Shown here: one piece after another, positions 1-8,760 of the stretch | How positions within the stretch are numbered: the stretch's first letter is position 1 | How the letters are laid out: each line of letters starts with the position of its first letter | Assembly (NCBI RefSeq): GCF_003007685.1 | Contig: NZ_PXNN01000011.1 | Coordinates: forward strand, 124,001-188,000 | Length of the DNA stretch: 64,000 nt | Reading direction: 5' to 3' | DNA from: Marinobacter halophilus | GTDB lineage: Bacteria > Pseudomonadota > Gammaproteobacteria > Pseudomonadales > Oleiphilaceae | Notes under the pieces: model-generated | The model's input: only the letters and a program-made list of their open reading frames with translations | What the model was told of the DNA's origin: nothing | Databases searched by the model: none | Made by a program: the position numbers and the translations under genes

Positions 1-1395
1 AATCATCACAGGGTGGCATTCAATCGCTGGCAGAAAATCAGCGGGCGGCAAAAACCCTTTATCCGGATGCTGCCAGCGAATCAGGGCCTCAACCCCTCTT
101 AGCTTGCCGCTCCTCAGGTTTACCTTGGGCTGGTAAAAAAGCCTGAATTGCCTGTTTTCGAGACCTTTCCGGATATCTGACAACAGTAATTGGAGTGATC
201 TGTAGGCTCTTTTTTCCTCCGCACACAGGAAAAGCCAACTTCCCTTGTGCTCCTGCTTGGCCTGAAAGAGCGTATGGTCCGCTTGGCGTAAAAGTGTATC
301 TGCGTCTTCAATCGTGGCGCCTATGTCCTTACTCGGGAAAAGTACGATACCCGCGGAAAATGAGACGAATGCCGAGCCCCCACCCAGATCGAAAGGCTGC
401 CTGCCCGTCAGTTGAAGAGCCTGAAGTCTGGAATCCACCTGGTTGGCATCCGGCAGAAGAAGCGCAAATTCGTCTCCCCCAAGCCGGGCGAGGGCAGCAT
501 CGAGAGGTAGGGCATCCAACCAGCGGCGAGCCAGTAATCCGAGCATGCGGTCGGCCGCCGCCTCTCCGAAAGCCGCGTTGACCTCATGAAAGTTGTCCAG
601 GTCGATAGAAATCAACGCGGCCGAATCACTCTCCAGATCGTCGCGATCGAGCATCTCCCGAATGAATCGGGTAATGCCATTTCGATTCCACAAACCGGTG
701 AGAGGGTCTGCGTAAGCCAGAAATTCCACCTGTTTTTGATGATCGTTTGCCTGGTCCTCCAGAGCCTGGCTGAAGCGCTCACTCTGCAGGCGCAGCAATT
801 GCTCCTCCGCTTTGTGTCTGGCCATTTTTTCCCGCATAAGCTGAATAGCACTGGCGGAAAGCTTCCCGTAAATCTCCAACAATGCGGTTACCAATACGGA
901 TACGGACCCACTGAGTTCAGAGTCCACCTGGTCTCTGGCCTCTTTTACAGGTTTGCCTGCCTTCGAGGCTCTTATGGTCAGGGCCATACGCCGGTCTGAT
1001 TCAAGAATGTGGAAGGCCAGCCAGCGAGTCAGATAATCAAACAGTTCCGCCAGGACGTCTTCCTGCGGCTCTTTACTATGGCGAAGCATCTGGACCCGAG
1101 CGAAAAACATCTGGTGCGAATCGTGGTGGCTTTGGACCATTTCCGATTTGCCCAGCGCTTCCTCCCAGACACGCTCTTCATATTTGAAATGATAGGAGGC
1201 ATAAGCGAGAAGCTCATCAAACAGATGTGAACTATCCAGATCCGAGTTGCTGGAAGCAAAATGCCACGCCAGACGATTCAGAATTTTGACAAGAACTTGG
1301 TGCTGCTTGTCAATGTCTTCCAGTCCGGTTTCAAAGTTACGGTTCCACGGGAAAATTTCGAAGACATCCGACTCTTTCGCCCGGTGTTTGGTCAC
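1..1395 (-). CDS. Hemerythrin-GGDEF-EAL cyclic-di-GMP signalling protein (3' end outside window)
   Basis: Only the first 465 residues are inside the window. Residues 12-135 form a bacteriohemerythrin domain with a complete di-iron ligand pattern: His32, His69 and Glu73 (HxxxE), His90 and His94 (HxxxH), His129 and Asp134. A linker with coiled-coil character (about 190-225) leads to a GGDEF domain with an intact RLGGDEF motif (GGDEF at 306-310). The inhibitory RxxD site is not conserved just before it. An EAL domain begins near residue 405 (FRLFYQPKV, then EALIRW at 436-441) and is cut by the edge, so its catalytic state is unknown. The family makes or degrades cyclic di-GMP, and the hemerythrin domain is inferred to sense O2, NO or redox state. 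The start is a GTG at 1395 with GGAG 10 bases upstream; no in-frame ATG lies between it and the upstream stop. Confidence 0.85.
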   Translation of the reverse strand, partial: MTKHRAKESDVFEIFPWNRNFETGLEDIDKQHQVLVKILNRLAWHFASSNSDLDSSHLFDELLAYASYHFKYEERVWEEALGKSEMVQSHHDSHQMFFARVQMLRHSKEPQEDVLAELFDYLTRWLAFHILESDRRMALTIRASKAGKPVKEARDQVDSELSGSVSVLVTALLEIYGKLSASAIQLMREKMARHKAEEQLLRLQSERFSQALEDQANDHQKQVEFLAYADPLTGLWNRNGITRFIREMLDRDDLESDSAALISIDLDNFHEVNAAFGEAAADRMLGLLARRWLDALPLDAALARLGGDEFALLLPDANQVDSRLQALQLTGRQPFDLGGGSAFVSFSAGIVLFPSKDIGATIEDADTLLRQADHTLFQAKQEHKGSWLFLCAEEKRAYRSLQLLLSDIRKGLENRQFRLFYQPKVNLRSGKLRGVEALIRWQHPDKGFLPPADFLPAIECHPVMI

Positions 1396-1466
1396 GTTGC
1401 TCGGACTCCAGTGTGAAAAGACAACTATTACCAGTGCAGCCCTAATTGTCCTATGAGATCCGTCAA

Positions 1467-2690
1467 TTAACCCGGCAAACCATCAGCACGCGCAGTCATT
1501 AGAAAACGCACATAGCCAAGCAAATACAAAAGGTATGTTGCCGCCCAGAAAAGGAACGGCAGGCCCACACCTGCCAGCAGATAGTTTTGCGGCCACAGAA
1601 GTGGCACCAGAGTGCGCAAGGCCGCAGTCGCGAATAATGAAATCAAAGCTGCCCAGATTACTCGGGGCAGAATTAGCGAACGACCGGTATGGCGCAGGCC
1701 AGCAATACAGAATACCGCTAGAATAGCCGTACCCATAGCACCGGCAGACAGCGTGTGGCGGCCGGTGTAGCTGGGTAAGCTGTCTGTGAGCGCAGCAATG
1801 CCCACCATCGCCAGACCAACCACCATCCAGGTGTATGCCAGTGTCAGCAACAACAGATACAGTCGCCCCATGGCCTTGCCCCACGGCCATTCGCTGAGGC
1901 GGTCGGCCTGCGCGGCGGCGGCTGCCAAGGCAATCCAGCCGGTTACTCCATGCCCCGGGGCCAGGAAATCGGCGATCACAAATAACACCAGTACCGCTAC
2001 CGCCAGGTGTTCACGGGCCGGAGTCAGCCTGGCCGGGCCACTGAGCCCGACCTCTTTTCGGGCAGCCATCGCCACCACGCGCACAATTCGCGAAGCAGTG
2101 AGCGCAATGAGGATCAACAGCACATTCACGGCGGTATTCAGTAAATCAATCTGCGAAACACCCGTCAGAGCATCCGGCCAAAGCCATACCAGATAAAACA
2201 GCGCCTGCACCAGAATATAGCCAGTCAGGGTAAAGCCAATGCTCAAGTGGCGACGACCGGAAGCCGACAATAACGCCGGCACAGCCCAGACGATCAGGAT
2301 CACGGGGAACGCCAGGTTTACCAGGGCTATCACACTAGTGGGTACAAAGGCCGACAACCAGAACAGAACACGGCCAGCCAGCCACAGCAATACCAGAGCT
2401 GCGAGCTTCCTGCCCGCCAGATGAGGCACATCAGCCCACGAAGGAAGTGCGGTAAGCACAAAGCCCACCAAAGCGGCGCTGGCAAATCCGAACAGCATTT
2501 CGTGGCCGTGCCAGGCCACCGGTGGCAGCGCCATGGGCAGGGTAAACTGCTGCAACAGTGCACCAACCCAAGGGATCAGGGCAACCGGGGCGTAAAGCGC
2601 AGACAACAGAAAGAATGGCCGAAAGCCGTAGGCCAGCCAGGGGTGGTCAAACATTGAGCCGGAATTATTCACAACAATGGTTTCTCGCAA
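1467..2690 (-). CDS. nnrS: NnrS family heme/copper membrane protein
   Basis: This 407-residue, almost entirely hydrophobic protein has about 12 predicted membrane segments. It begins with the family-typical HPWLAYGFRPFF stretch and a WHGHEMLFGF motif near residue 60. NnrS proteins bind heme and copper and protect cells from nitric oxide; in Vibrio cholerae the protein helps preserve the iron pool under nitrosative stress. The gene is the last of a leftward operon, 11 bases after the ABC binding-protein gene. A role in NO or iron-nitrosyl tolerance is family knowledge. Its link to the uptake genes, and hence to Fur-type control, is inferred from gene order. Confidence 0.85.
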   Translation of the reverse strand: MRETIVVNNSGSMFDHPWLAYGFRPFFLLSALYAPVALIPWVGALLQQFTLPMALPPVAWHGHEMLFGFASAALVGFVLTALPSWADVPHLAGRKLAALVLLWLAGRVLFWLSAFVPTSVIALVNLAFPVILIVWAVPALLSASGRRHLSIGFTLTGYILVQALFYLVWLWPDALTGVSQIDLLNTAVNVLLILIALTASRIVRVVAMAARKEVGLSGPARLTPAREHLAVAVLVLFVIADFLAPGHGVTGWIALAAAAAQADRLSEWPWGKAMGRLYLLLLTLAYTWMVVGLAMVGIAALTDSLPSYTGRHTLSAGAMGTAILAVFCIAGLRHTGRSLILPRVIWAALISLFATAALRTLVPLLWPQNYLLAGVGLPFLFWAATYLLYLLGYVRFLMTARADGLPG

Positions 2691-2701
2691 TCAGGAACCG
2701 G

Positions 2702-3709
2702 TCAGGAGGCGGATGCCGGCAAGTAAAAGCCGGCATCCGGAAGCTTGCCGCCAATAAAGCCCGACGACAGCTCGGCCAGAGCCGAGAAAAACGTCTCCAG
2801 AGCAGGCCGGGCCTCGGTTGCCGGCACCATTTTCAGGGTTGTGCGGGCAATCGCTCCTTCATATACCCCCTGGCTCAACGGAGATTTGTCGGCACCCAAC
2901 CGGGCCGCAACCTGGGGCTCGTCCCCAACCCAGGCAACCGCCCTGGCGATGGCGGCCTGCATGGCGGCCACCTGTTCAGGCTGCTGTTCCAGCAACTCCC
3001 GGCGGCACAGAACGCCAGCCTGGGGTAGCACTGGTTGCTCACCCGTCAGCCTTGCCCACTCCTGCTGCAGGTCCAGTTCGTTCGGTTGCTGGCCGAACTG
3101 GACACTCTGCAACCGCGTGGCTGTCCGCATGGGCTCGGGCAACACTGCGGCATCCAGACGCCGGGCGACATACATCTGTACCGTTTCAAAGGGGCTGGAG
3201 TGGTAGCTTATTTTCAGGTCCCGGCCCGGTTCAAGGCCGGCCTTTTCGAGAAGATACCGGAACACCAGGTCTGGCATGTCACCCCGCCAGGGCACCCCAA
3301 CATGGCGGCCAGCCAAGTCTTCAATGCGCGCGAGCCTGCCTTGCGACGGTAGGCCAAGCATGCCCAGGGTTCCCCACACATTCACGTTCATCAGGACCAC
3401 CGGCACGCCCCGGTTGTAGAGGTTGGCCGCTACATTGGTGGGGGTAGCAGTGAGCATTACCTCGGCTCTCGCAAGCCAGGCCCGAAGCTGGTCAGGGTCT
3501 TTCCAGTCCCGCAGGTCTCGTTCGGGAATCAGCGCTCTTATCTCCGGATCATCCAGCGCCCGGGCCAGGATCACCAGTGGTAAGCCAAAGGGGGTGGCCG
3601 CCGCCAGCCTGTCTGCCTGCTGTGCAAAAACCGACCTCAATGGCAACGTGGCAAGCAAGGCAGAACCTGCCGCCAGTTTTAACAGCTCACGGCGATTCAG
3701 ATGACTCAT
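2702..3709 (-). CDS. ABC transporter periplasmic substrate-binding protein, NMT1/THI5 (SsuA/TauA-like) type
   Basis: This 335-residue exported protein has an N-terminus with a twin-arginine pattern (LNRRELLKLAAG) and a hydrophobic stretch ending in SVFA. Export through Tat is therefore likely. The body resembles the NMT1/SsuA/TauA group that binds small organic sulfonates, pyrimidines or similar ligands for an ABC importer. The gene overlaps the ATPase gene by 4 bases (ATGA), which points to translational coupling. The substrate cannot be read from the sequence. The Fur-like box at the head of the operon suggests an iron-linked ligand rather than a sulfur source. Confidence 0.8.
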   Translation of the reverse strand: MSHLNRRELLKLAAGSALLATLPLRSVFAQQADRLAAATPFGLPLVILARALDDPEIRALIPERDLRDWKDPDQLRAWLARAEVMLTATPTNVAANLYNRGVPVVLMNVNVWGTLGMLGLPSQGRLARIEDLAGRHVGVPWRGDMPDLVFRYLLEKAGLEPGRDLKISYHSSPFETVQMYVARRLDAAVLPEPMRTATRLQSVQFGQQPNELDLQQEWARLTGEQPVLPQAGVLCRRELLEQQPEQVAAMQAAIARAVAWVGDEPQVAARLGADKSPLSQGVYEGAIARTTLKMVPATEARPALETFFSALAELSSGFIGGKLPDAGFYLPASAS

Positions 3710-4446
3710 GCTACCTCCGGTTCGGGATGGAACAGAAAACTCTCGCTGACCACGGGCTGGCGCAGCAAATGGCCGGCCTCTTCATACAGCCAGGCCGGAG
3801 ACCGCTCGGTGAACGGGGTGTCTACCCAATGTTCGAATACCACATGGCCCGGCGAACCGGAAATCACCACTACCCGGTGGGCCAGTCGCAGGGCTTCGGT
3901 CAGATCGTGGGTTACCATCAGGGTTGCAATCCCCTGATCCACAACCAGCTGCTCTACCAGGTCCTGCGCTTCACTGCGCAGCCCTACATCCAGGGCACTG
4001 AAGGGTTCATCCAGCAACAGGAAATCTGCTCCGACCGCCAGCGCCCGAGCCAGCGCCACCCGTTGCTGCATGCCTCCGGATAGTTCATGGGGAAAATGCT
4101 CGTAGCGGTCTGCCAAGCCTACCCGGTCTGCCAACTCCCGGGCCCGGGCCAGCCGCTCACCCCGGCCAACGCCACGAGCCTTGAGGCCCAGTGCAATGTT
4201 GTCGAGCATTCGCTGCCAGGGCAGCAGGCGAGGCTCCTGGAAGACCGCCGCAGTAGTGGCAAAACTGTTGACAACCTGCCCGGACGTTGCCTCTACAGCT
4301 CCGGAAGCCAGACGCAGCAGACTGGTTTTTCCGCAACCAGAGGGGCCCACCAGGCATACTGACTCGCCCGCGGAAACGGTGAGATTAATGTCTGAAAGAA
4401 TCTGGTTCGGGCCCAGGTCCAGTGAAACTCTCTCTAATGCCAGCAT
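3706..4446 (-). CDS. ABC transporter ATP-binding protein, SsuB/TauB type
   Basis: This 246-residue cytoplasmic ATPase has all ABC motifs: Walker A GPSGCGKTS near residue 38, a Q-loop in VFQEPRLLPW, the signature LSGGMQQR, Walker B FLLLDEP and the switch histidine in MVTHDL. It should power import together with the permease at 4462-5247 and the binding protein at 2702-3709. The closest family by motif is the nitrate/sulfonate/taurine group. It lies 15 bases downstream of the permease gene and overlaps the next gene by 4 bases, so the four leftward genes are probably one transcript. Confidence 0.87.
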   Translation of the reverse strand: MLALERVSLDLGPNQILSDINLTVSAGESVCLVGPSGCGKTSLLRLASGAVEATSGQVVNSFATTAAVFQEPRLLPWQRMLDNIALGLKARGVGRGERLARARELADRVGLADRYEHFPHELSGGMQQRVALARALAVGADFLLLDEPFSALDVGLRSEAQDLVEQLVVDQGIATLMVTHDLTEALRLAHRVVVISGSPGHVVFEHWVDTPFTERSPAWLYEEAGHLLRQPVVSESFLFHPEPEVA

Positions 4447-4461
4447 AATGAATGGCTCCTG

Positions 4462-5247
4462 TTAACCCGGCATGGCAGGGCCGCGAACCTGCCGCCAGGG
4501 TTCTATCTTCTTCTGCAGCGGCCGCAGGAAACCGTGCTCGGCCACCAGCAACAAGGCCACGACCACCACAATCCAGGCCATGGCGCCGGCGGTATCCAGA
4601 TTCACTCTTGCCAGGGCCATTCCGGCACCCACACCCTCCTCTGAGGCAAACAGCTCGGCCATTACCGTGACCTTCCAGGCCACACCCAGAGCAGTGATCA
4701 ACGCCGGGAAGACATAGGAGACAATGTGTGGCAGGTAGAAATCCCGCAACCTCATGCTGAGGGGAACCCGGAATACATCGCCCATTTCCTGGAGCCGGTG
4801 GTCGAGGGTTCGGGCACCCATTTGGGCTCCGGCGAAGGTGACCGGCAATGTGGTGGCGGCCACCGTATAAATGGCCGCCAGCGAGCCACTGCCAAACCAG
4901 AGGATTGCCAGAACAATCCAGGCGATGGGGGGAATGCCCAGCAACACCGTGGAAACCGGTTCCAGGGCACGGCCGAGGGTATGGGACAGCCCTGCCAGCA
5001 GGCCCAGCACCAACCCCAGCAGGGCCGCCAGTGCAAACCCTGCCATGGCTCGCCAGGTGGTCGCCCAGACTGCTACCCACAGCTCCCCCTGCTGCCAGAA
5101 GTTCATAATGGCGGCCAGCGCGTCCCGTGGGCCCGGCAGCAGAAAGCTGCCGTAGGCCAGACTGCCCCACTCCCATAAAGCTACAAACAACAAAATGCCA
5201 GTCAGACTGCCACCCCAGCTCAGGCTGGTACTAATAAAACGCCCCAT
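4462..5247 (-). CDS. ABC transporter permease, SsuC/TauC type
   Basis: This 261-residue inner-membrane permease has about six hydrophobic segments and the EAA-loop region typical of binding-protein-dependent transport (LRDFYLPHIVSYVFPAL near residue 165). It pairs with the ATPase and binding protein downstream. I chose the ATG at 5247, preceded by GGGAA at good spacing. An in-frame upstream start at 5304 would put extra basic residues before the first membrane segment and would overlap the promoter region. It is the first gene of the leftward operon that faces the TonB receptor across the Fur-like box. Confidence 0.83.
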   Translation of the reverse strand: MGRFISTSLSWGGSLTGILLFVALWEWGSLAYGSFLLPGPRDALAAIMNFWQQGELWVAVWATTWRAMAGFALAALLGLVLGLLAGLSHTLGRALEPVSTVLLGIPPIAWIVLAILWFGSGSLAAIYTVAATTLPVTFAGAQMGARTLDHRLQEMGDVFRVPLSMRLRDFYLPHIVSYVFPALITALGVAWKVTVMAELFASEEGVGAGMALARVNLDTAGAMAWIVVVVALLLVAEHGFLRPLQKKIEPWRQVRGPAMPG

Positions 5248-5316
5248 GGCTTCCCGCTCGATTGATTTGATCCGAACCTTACCGCGAAAGAACAAAAGAA
5301 CCATTGATTGAAGTCA

Positions 5317-5335
5317 AATGATAACCGTTCGCATT
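5317..5335. promoter_or_regulatory. Fur box between the ABC-NnrS operon and the TonB receptor
   Basis: The 19 bases AATGATAACCGTTCGCATT match the Fur-type sequence AATGATAATCATTCTCATT at 16 of 19 positions and form an imperfect inverted repeat. The site lies between the permease start (5247, leftward) and the receptor start (5390, rightward), so one site could repress both units when iron is plentiful. Seen directly: the match and its position. Inferred: Fur binding. Confidence 0.65.
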
Positions 5336-5389
5336 ACTGCTATATTCACGATCAATCCTCATTAACTTTTGAATCGACCGGAGAACATC

Positions 5390-7462
5390 GTGCAAATAAC
5401 CCGCAACCGCCTCGCAGTCGCCATTTTCAGCTTATCTACCACCACCGGCATGAGCACGGCCATTCAAGCTCAGGAGGCCTCGCTTCAGGAACTGGTGATC
5501 ACTGCGAAAGGCTATGAATCGGACACTCTTGAAACGGCCAGCACTACGGAGCAACTGGAGACGGGAGAGGCCGCCGCCTCGAAAACGGCCGGTGACCTGT
5601 TCCGCGGGAAACCGGGACTTGCGGTCCAGGGTGACGGCGGCGCCTGGGGTGCTAACCCGGTTATCCGGGGACTGAAAAAAGAAAGCGTGGTACTTCTGGT
5701 GGACGGTGTACGCCTGAACTCAGCCCAACCCCAGGGCGCTCTTGCCTCTCTCGCCTCCATGAGCCTGCTGGATACCGTGGAAGTGGTGAAAGGACCGGCG
5801 TCGGTTCTGCATGGTAGCGGAGCAATGGGGGGGGCCATCAATCTGCTGACACCTGAAGCTACCTTCTCGGACCAGGCCAAGGCCGGCAGTCGCTTCTCGG
5901 GAAGTACCGGCACCGTTGACGGCAGCCTGGCGAGTGGTGCCCTGGTGGAACTGTCCAGCCGCAATCACGGCCTGGTACTCGGTGCTGCAGCCAAGGATGT
6001 TGATGACTATGAGACTCCCGATGGCAAAGTGGAAAACAGCGGTTTCCGCTCCAACTCTTTTCTCGCCAAATACGCCTTTCGAGTGACCAACAATCAGAAA
6101 CTCACCCTCAACCTTCAGAACCATGAAGACCGGGATGTCTGGTATCCGGGGTCTGCAAAACCCGGCCCCGGTGGTAATGGCACCATCACCATCCACTCGC
6201 CAGAGCAGAAGCGCACCCTGATCGAACTGGGTTACGATGCCGGGATCGGGAATGGCACCCTGGAAACCAGCATCTACCGACAGGAAGTGAACCGTGAAAT
6301 CCGCGCCTGGTGGGATATCAAAGACCGCAATCAGGTGTGGAACGATGTAACCTTCCGTACCGATGGTGTTAAAGCACAGTACCGCCTGCCCCTGGGTGAC
6401 AACCATCTGGTTACCGTGGGTGCCGAGGGCTGGGAGATGACCGGCGACCCGCAACGCTTCACCTACAACCCGCCCATGTCGGACAATGCTGTCGCTAACT
6501 CCCCTTTCCGGGACGGCGAAATTGAAAGCCATGGTGTGTTCCTGCAGGACGACATTATGGCTGGCAACTGGAACATCCAGCTTGGCGCCCGCTATGACCG
6601 GGTGACTGGTGACGCCCGAGTGGTGGGCAATGGCCCTGCAGCAAAAACGTCAGGGCTTGAAAATAAAGCGGAAAATATCTCATGGTCCGCAGGTGCCATC
6701 TACAACCTGAGTAACATGGTGAATCCCTATATTAACCTCGGAACCGGCTACCGGGCACCGGACATGCGTGAGCGATTTGAAGATGCGGCGAGGGGTGATG
6801 GCTTCTTCCACCGGGGCAACCCGCAACTGGACCCAGAGAGATCCAGCAGCGCTGAAATTGGCCTGAAGGGTCGCGGTCGTTTGGGGCAGTATCAGGTAGC
6901 GGCTTTCTACACCCGCATCGATGACTTTATTACCGGGCGAATTACCGGTCAGAACCACCCCACGAATAACCTGCCCATCAAACAGACTGAAAACCTGGAT
7001 GAGGTGGTGATCTACGGAGCCGAAGCCGGCTTCGTGATGCCGCTGGAAGTGCTGAACGCCAGCGCGCCCGCCATCGACCTGGACGGCAGCCTGACCTGGC
7101 TGAGGGGTGAGAACAAACAGGATGATGAACCCCTGTACCAGATGCCGGCACAAGAGCTAACCCTTGGCCTCGGTCAGCAGAACCGCCCGGGTTTCAACTG
7201 GCACGGGCAGGTACGTGCCGTTGCGGAGCAGGACCGTACCGCAGACAGCTTTTCGAACGGCACCGAAAACACCACGCCGGGTTACGCCACCGTGGATCTG
7301 GAGCTGGGATGGAACTTTGGTGCCACTGGCAGCCTGAGCAATCTGGAACTGTCTGTTGAGGGTAATAACCTGCTGGACAAGCGCTACCGTGAACACCTGA
7401 CCGATGGCGACATCCTGTCACCGGGCCGGGGCATGGTGGCGAAGGTAACCGGCCGGTTCTGA
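5390..7462 (+). CDS. TonB-dependent outer-membrane receptor
   Basis: This 690-residue receptor has a Sec signal peptide of about 29 residues ending in AIQA. An energy-coupling segment follows (LQELVITAKG), then a plug domain (NPVIRGLKK, VLLVDGVRLN, VEVVKGPASVLHGSGAMGG) and a beta-barrel ending in a terminal phenylalanine (KVTGRF). It should bring a metal chelate, heme or another scarce ligand across the outer membrane using TonB energy. I chose the GTG at 5390, with GGAG 7 bases upstream, over an in-frame TTG at 5369 that would spoil the signal peptide. The divergent ABC operon probably completes transport across the inner membrane. The ligand is unknown; siderophore, heme and copper receptors share this plug style. 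Confidence 0.87.
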   Translation: MQITRNRLAVAIFSLSTTTGMSTAIQAQEASLQELVITAKGYESDTLETASTTEQLETGEAAASKTAGDLFRGKPGLAVQGDGGAWGANPVIRGLKKESVVLLVDGVRLNSAQPQGALASLASMSLLDTVEVVKGPASVLHGSGAMGGAINLLTPEATFSDQAKAGSRFSGSTGTVDGSLASGALVELSSRNHGLVLGAAAKDVDDYETPDGKVENSGFRSNSFLAKYAFRVTNNQKLTLNLQNHEDRDVWYPGSAKPGPGGNGTITIHSPEQKRTLIELGYDAGIGNGTLETSIYRQEVNREIRAWWDIKDRNQVWNDVTFRTDGVKAQYRLPLGDNHLVTVGAEGWEMTGDPQRFTYNPPMSDNAVANSPFRDGEIESHGVFLQDDIMAGNWNIQLGARYDRVTGDARVVGNGPAAKTSGLENKAENISWSAGAIYNLSNMVNPYINLGTGYRAPDMRERFEDAARGDGFFHRGNPQLDPERSSSAEIGLKGRGRLGQYQVAAFYTRIDDFITGRITGQNHPTNNLPIKQTENLDEVVIYGAEAGFVMPLEVLNASAPAIDLDGSLTWLRGENKQDDEPLYQMPAQELTLGLGQQNRPGFNWHGQVRAVAEQDRTADSFSNGTENTTPGYATVDLELGWNFGATGSLSNLELSVEGNNLLDKRYREHLTDGDILSPGRGMVAKVTGRF

Positions 7463-7547
7463 CCTGAACTCAAGACCACAACAAAGGACCCTCTGTAATG
7501 AAGGTTTAATGTTGACACTCAGCATCCCAAGAGCTGGAAAAACGTCG

Positions 7548-7561
7548 ATGATGATTATCAA
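7548..7561. promoter_or_regulatory. Candidate FNR/ANR box upstream of the PilJ-type sensor gene
   Basis: The sequence ATGATGATTATCAA matches TTGAT-N4-ATCAA at 9 of 10 fixed positions and lies 111 bases before the gene start at 7673. The rest of the 210-base gap has no other clear signal. Binding is inferred from the match alone. Confidence 0.4.
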
Positions 7562-7672
7562 AGATGCTTTTCGTAACGACTGTTAGCATAGAAAGATCAT
7601 CATTCCAGCACAGACGCCAGCCGTTCAAAAGCCATTGGATTTCGTCTCGTGTTAGTAACAAAGGATTATACC

Positions 7673-8518
7673 ATGCAGTTCCTTTGCAAAAGGCCCGAAC
7701 GGAACAGTAATGTCTGGCGCCGCTATCAAAAACAGGCTATTTCCTTGGTGCTAATGCTGACACTCTCTGGAGCGCTTCTGGCTTTGCCCGAGGATAATGC
7801 CGCAGAAATTCTCACCATCGATTCGGCAATCAACAAGGCTGGCAAGCAGCGGATGCTGACACAGCGCATTACGAAATCCTATATGCTGATTGGCCAAAAT
7901 GTTGCTAGCGACAAAGCTCAAAGACAACTAGATGCCAGTGTTGCGTTATTCGAAGAACAACTAGGTGAACTGGAACGCTATTCGCCCACGGCAGAAATCA
8001 CCAAATCTCTCCAGAATATTCGCCAAGAATGGAACTCTTTTCGTGGGTGGGCGATAGCCAGACCAGAGCGTAGCCAAGCGCTTGCGATGATTGAGAAAAG
8101 CACTCGTCTCCTCAGTTTGTGTGAAGAAAGCGCCACGTTGTTCGAAGTTCATTCCGGCAACAAAAAGGGTGAGCTGATAAACCTGTCCGGACGCCAACGC
8201 ATGTTATCGCAAAGAATTGGCATGTTGTACACCGCCCACAGCTGGCAAGTAAACGATAAGCCACTGAGAGTATCGTTTGAACAAGCGATCAGCGATTTCG
8301 ATGAGGCATTGCAACATCTCACCGCTTCCCACATCAACACCGACGAAATCAATAATTCGCTGGACGACGTGGTTGCCCAATGGAGGTTCTCACACTCCGG
8401 ATTCCAACTAAGCGAAGATGGGCGCTATGTTCCGTTCATCATTCAAGTAACGACTGAATCCATTCTGGAGAAAATGGAAGCAATTACCGACATGTACGAA
8501 TCCGTAGCGGCTCAGTGA
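7673..8518 (+). CDS. Periplasmic type IV pili MCP-like (PilJ/NarX N-terminal) domain protein
   Basis: This 281-residue protein has one hydrophobic N-terminal segment (about residues 22-40) and then a mostly helical periplasmic part. Two copies of the PilJ/NarX-type motif are visible: NKAGKQRMLTQRI near residue 55 and INLSGRQRMLSQRIG near residue 165. In NarX and PilJ such a region is the ligand-sensing half of a longer receptor. Here no kinase, HAMP or chemotaxis domain follows, so the protein must act alone or through a partner. The start is the ATG at 7673 with AAGGA 7 bases upstream. A candidate FNR/ANR box upstream fits a role under low oxygen with nitrate. The exact ligand is not known. 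Confidence 0.75.
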   Translation: MQFLCKRPERNSNVWRRYQKQAISLVLMLTLSGALLALPEDNAAEILTIDSAINKAGKQRMLTQRITKSYMLIGQNVASDKAQRQLDASVALFEEQLGELERYSPTAEITKSLQNIRQEWNSFRGWAIARPERSQALAMIEKSTRLLSLCEESATLFEVHSGNKKGELINLSGRQRMLSQRIGMLYTAHSWQVNDKPLRVSFEQAISDFDEALQHLTASHINTDEINNSLDDVVAQWRFSHSGFQLSEDGRYVPFIIQVTTESILEKMEAITDMYESVAAQ

Positions 8519-8760
8519 ACCCGCACGCACGCCCAGCGTACAGTAGATCCCGGCTTCTACCTCCAGTCTGCCATGTACATTACGGCCCAAACGATACAAC
8601 CGTTGATTTGACAAAGGCATTGAACAAACACAATAAGAACAATTGAAGACCTCACATCTTGATTTATGCCATTTGACCTGACACAAATTGACTTATCTTC
8701 AAGAAACCAGGCTGACCAACTGATAACCTTGGGGGTTCGTTTTTGTCCCGAGGATTAGCA

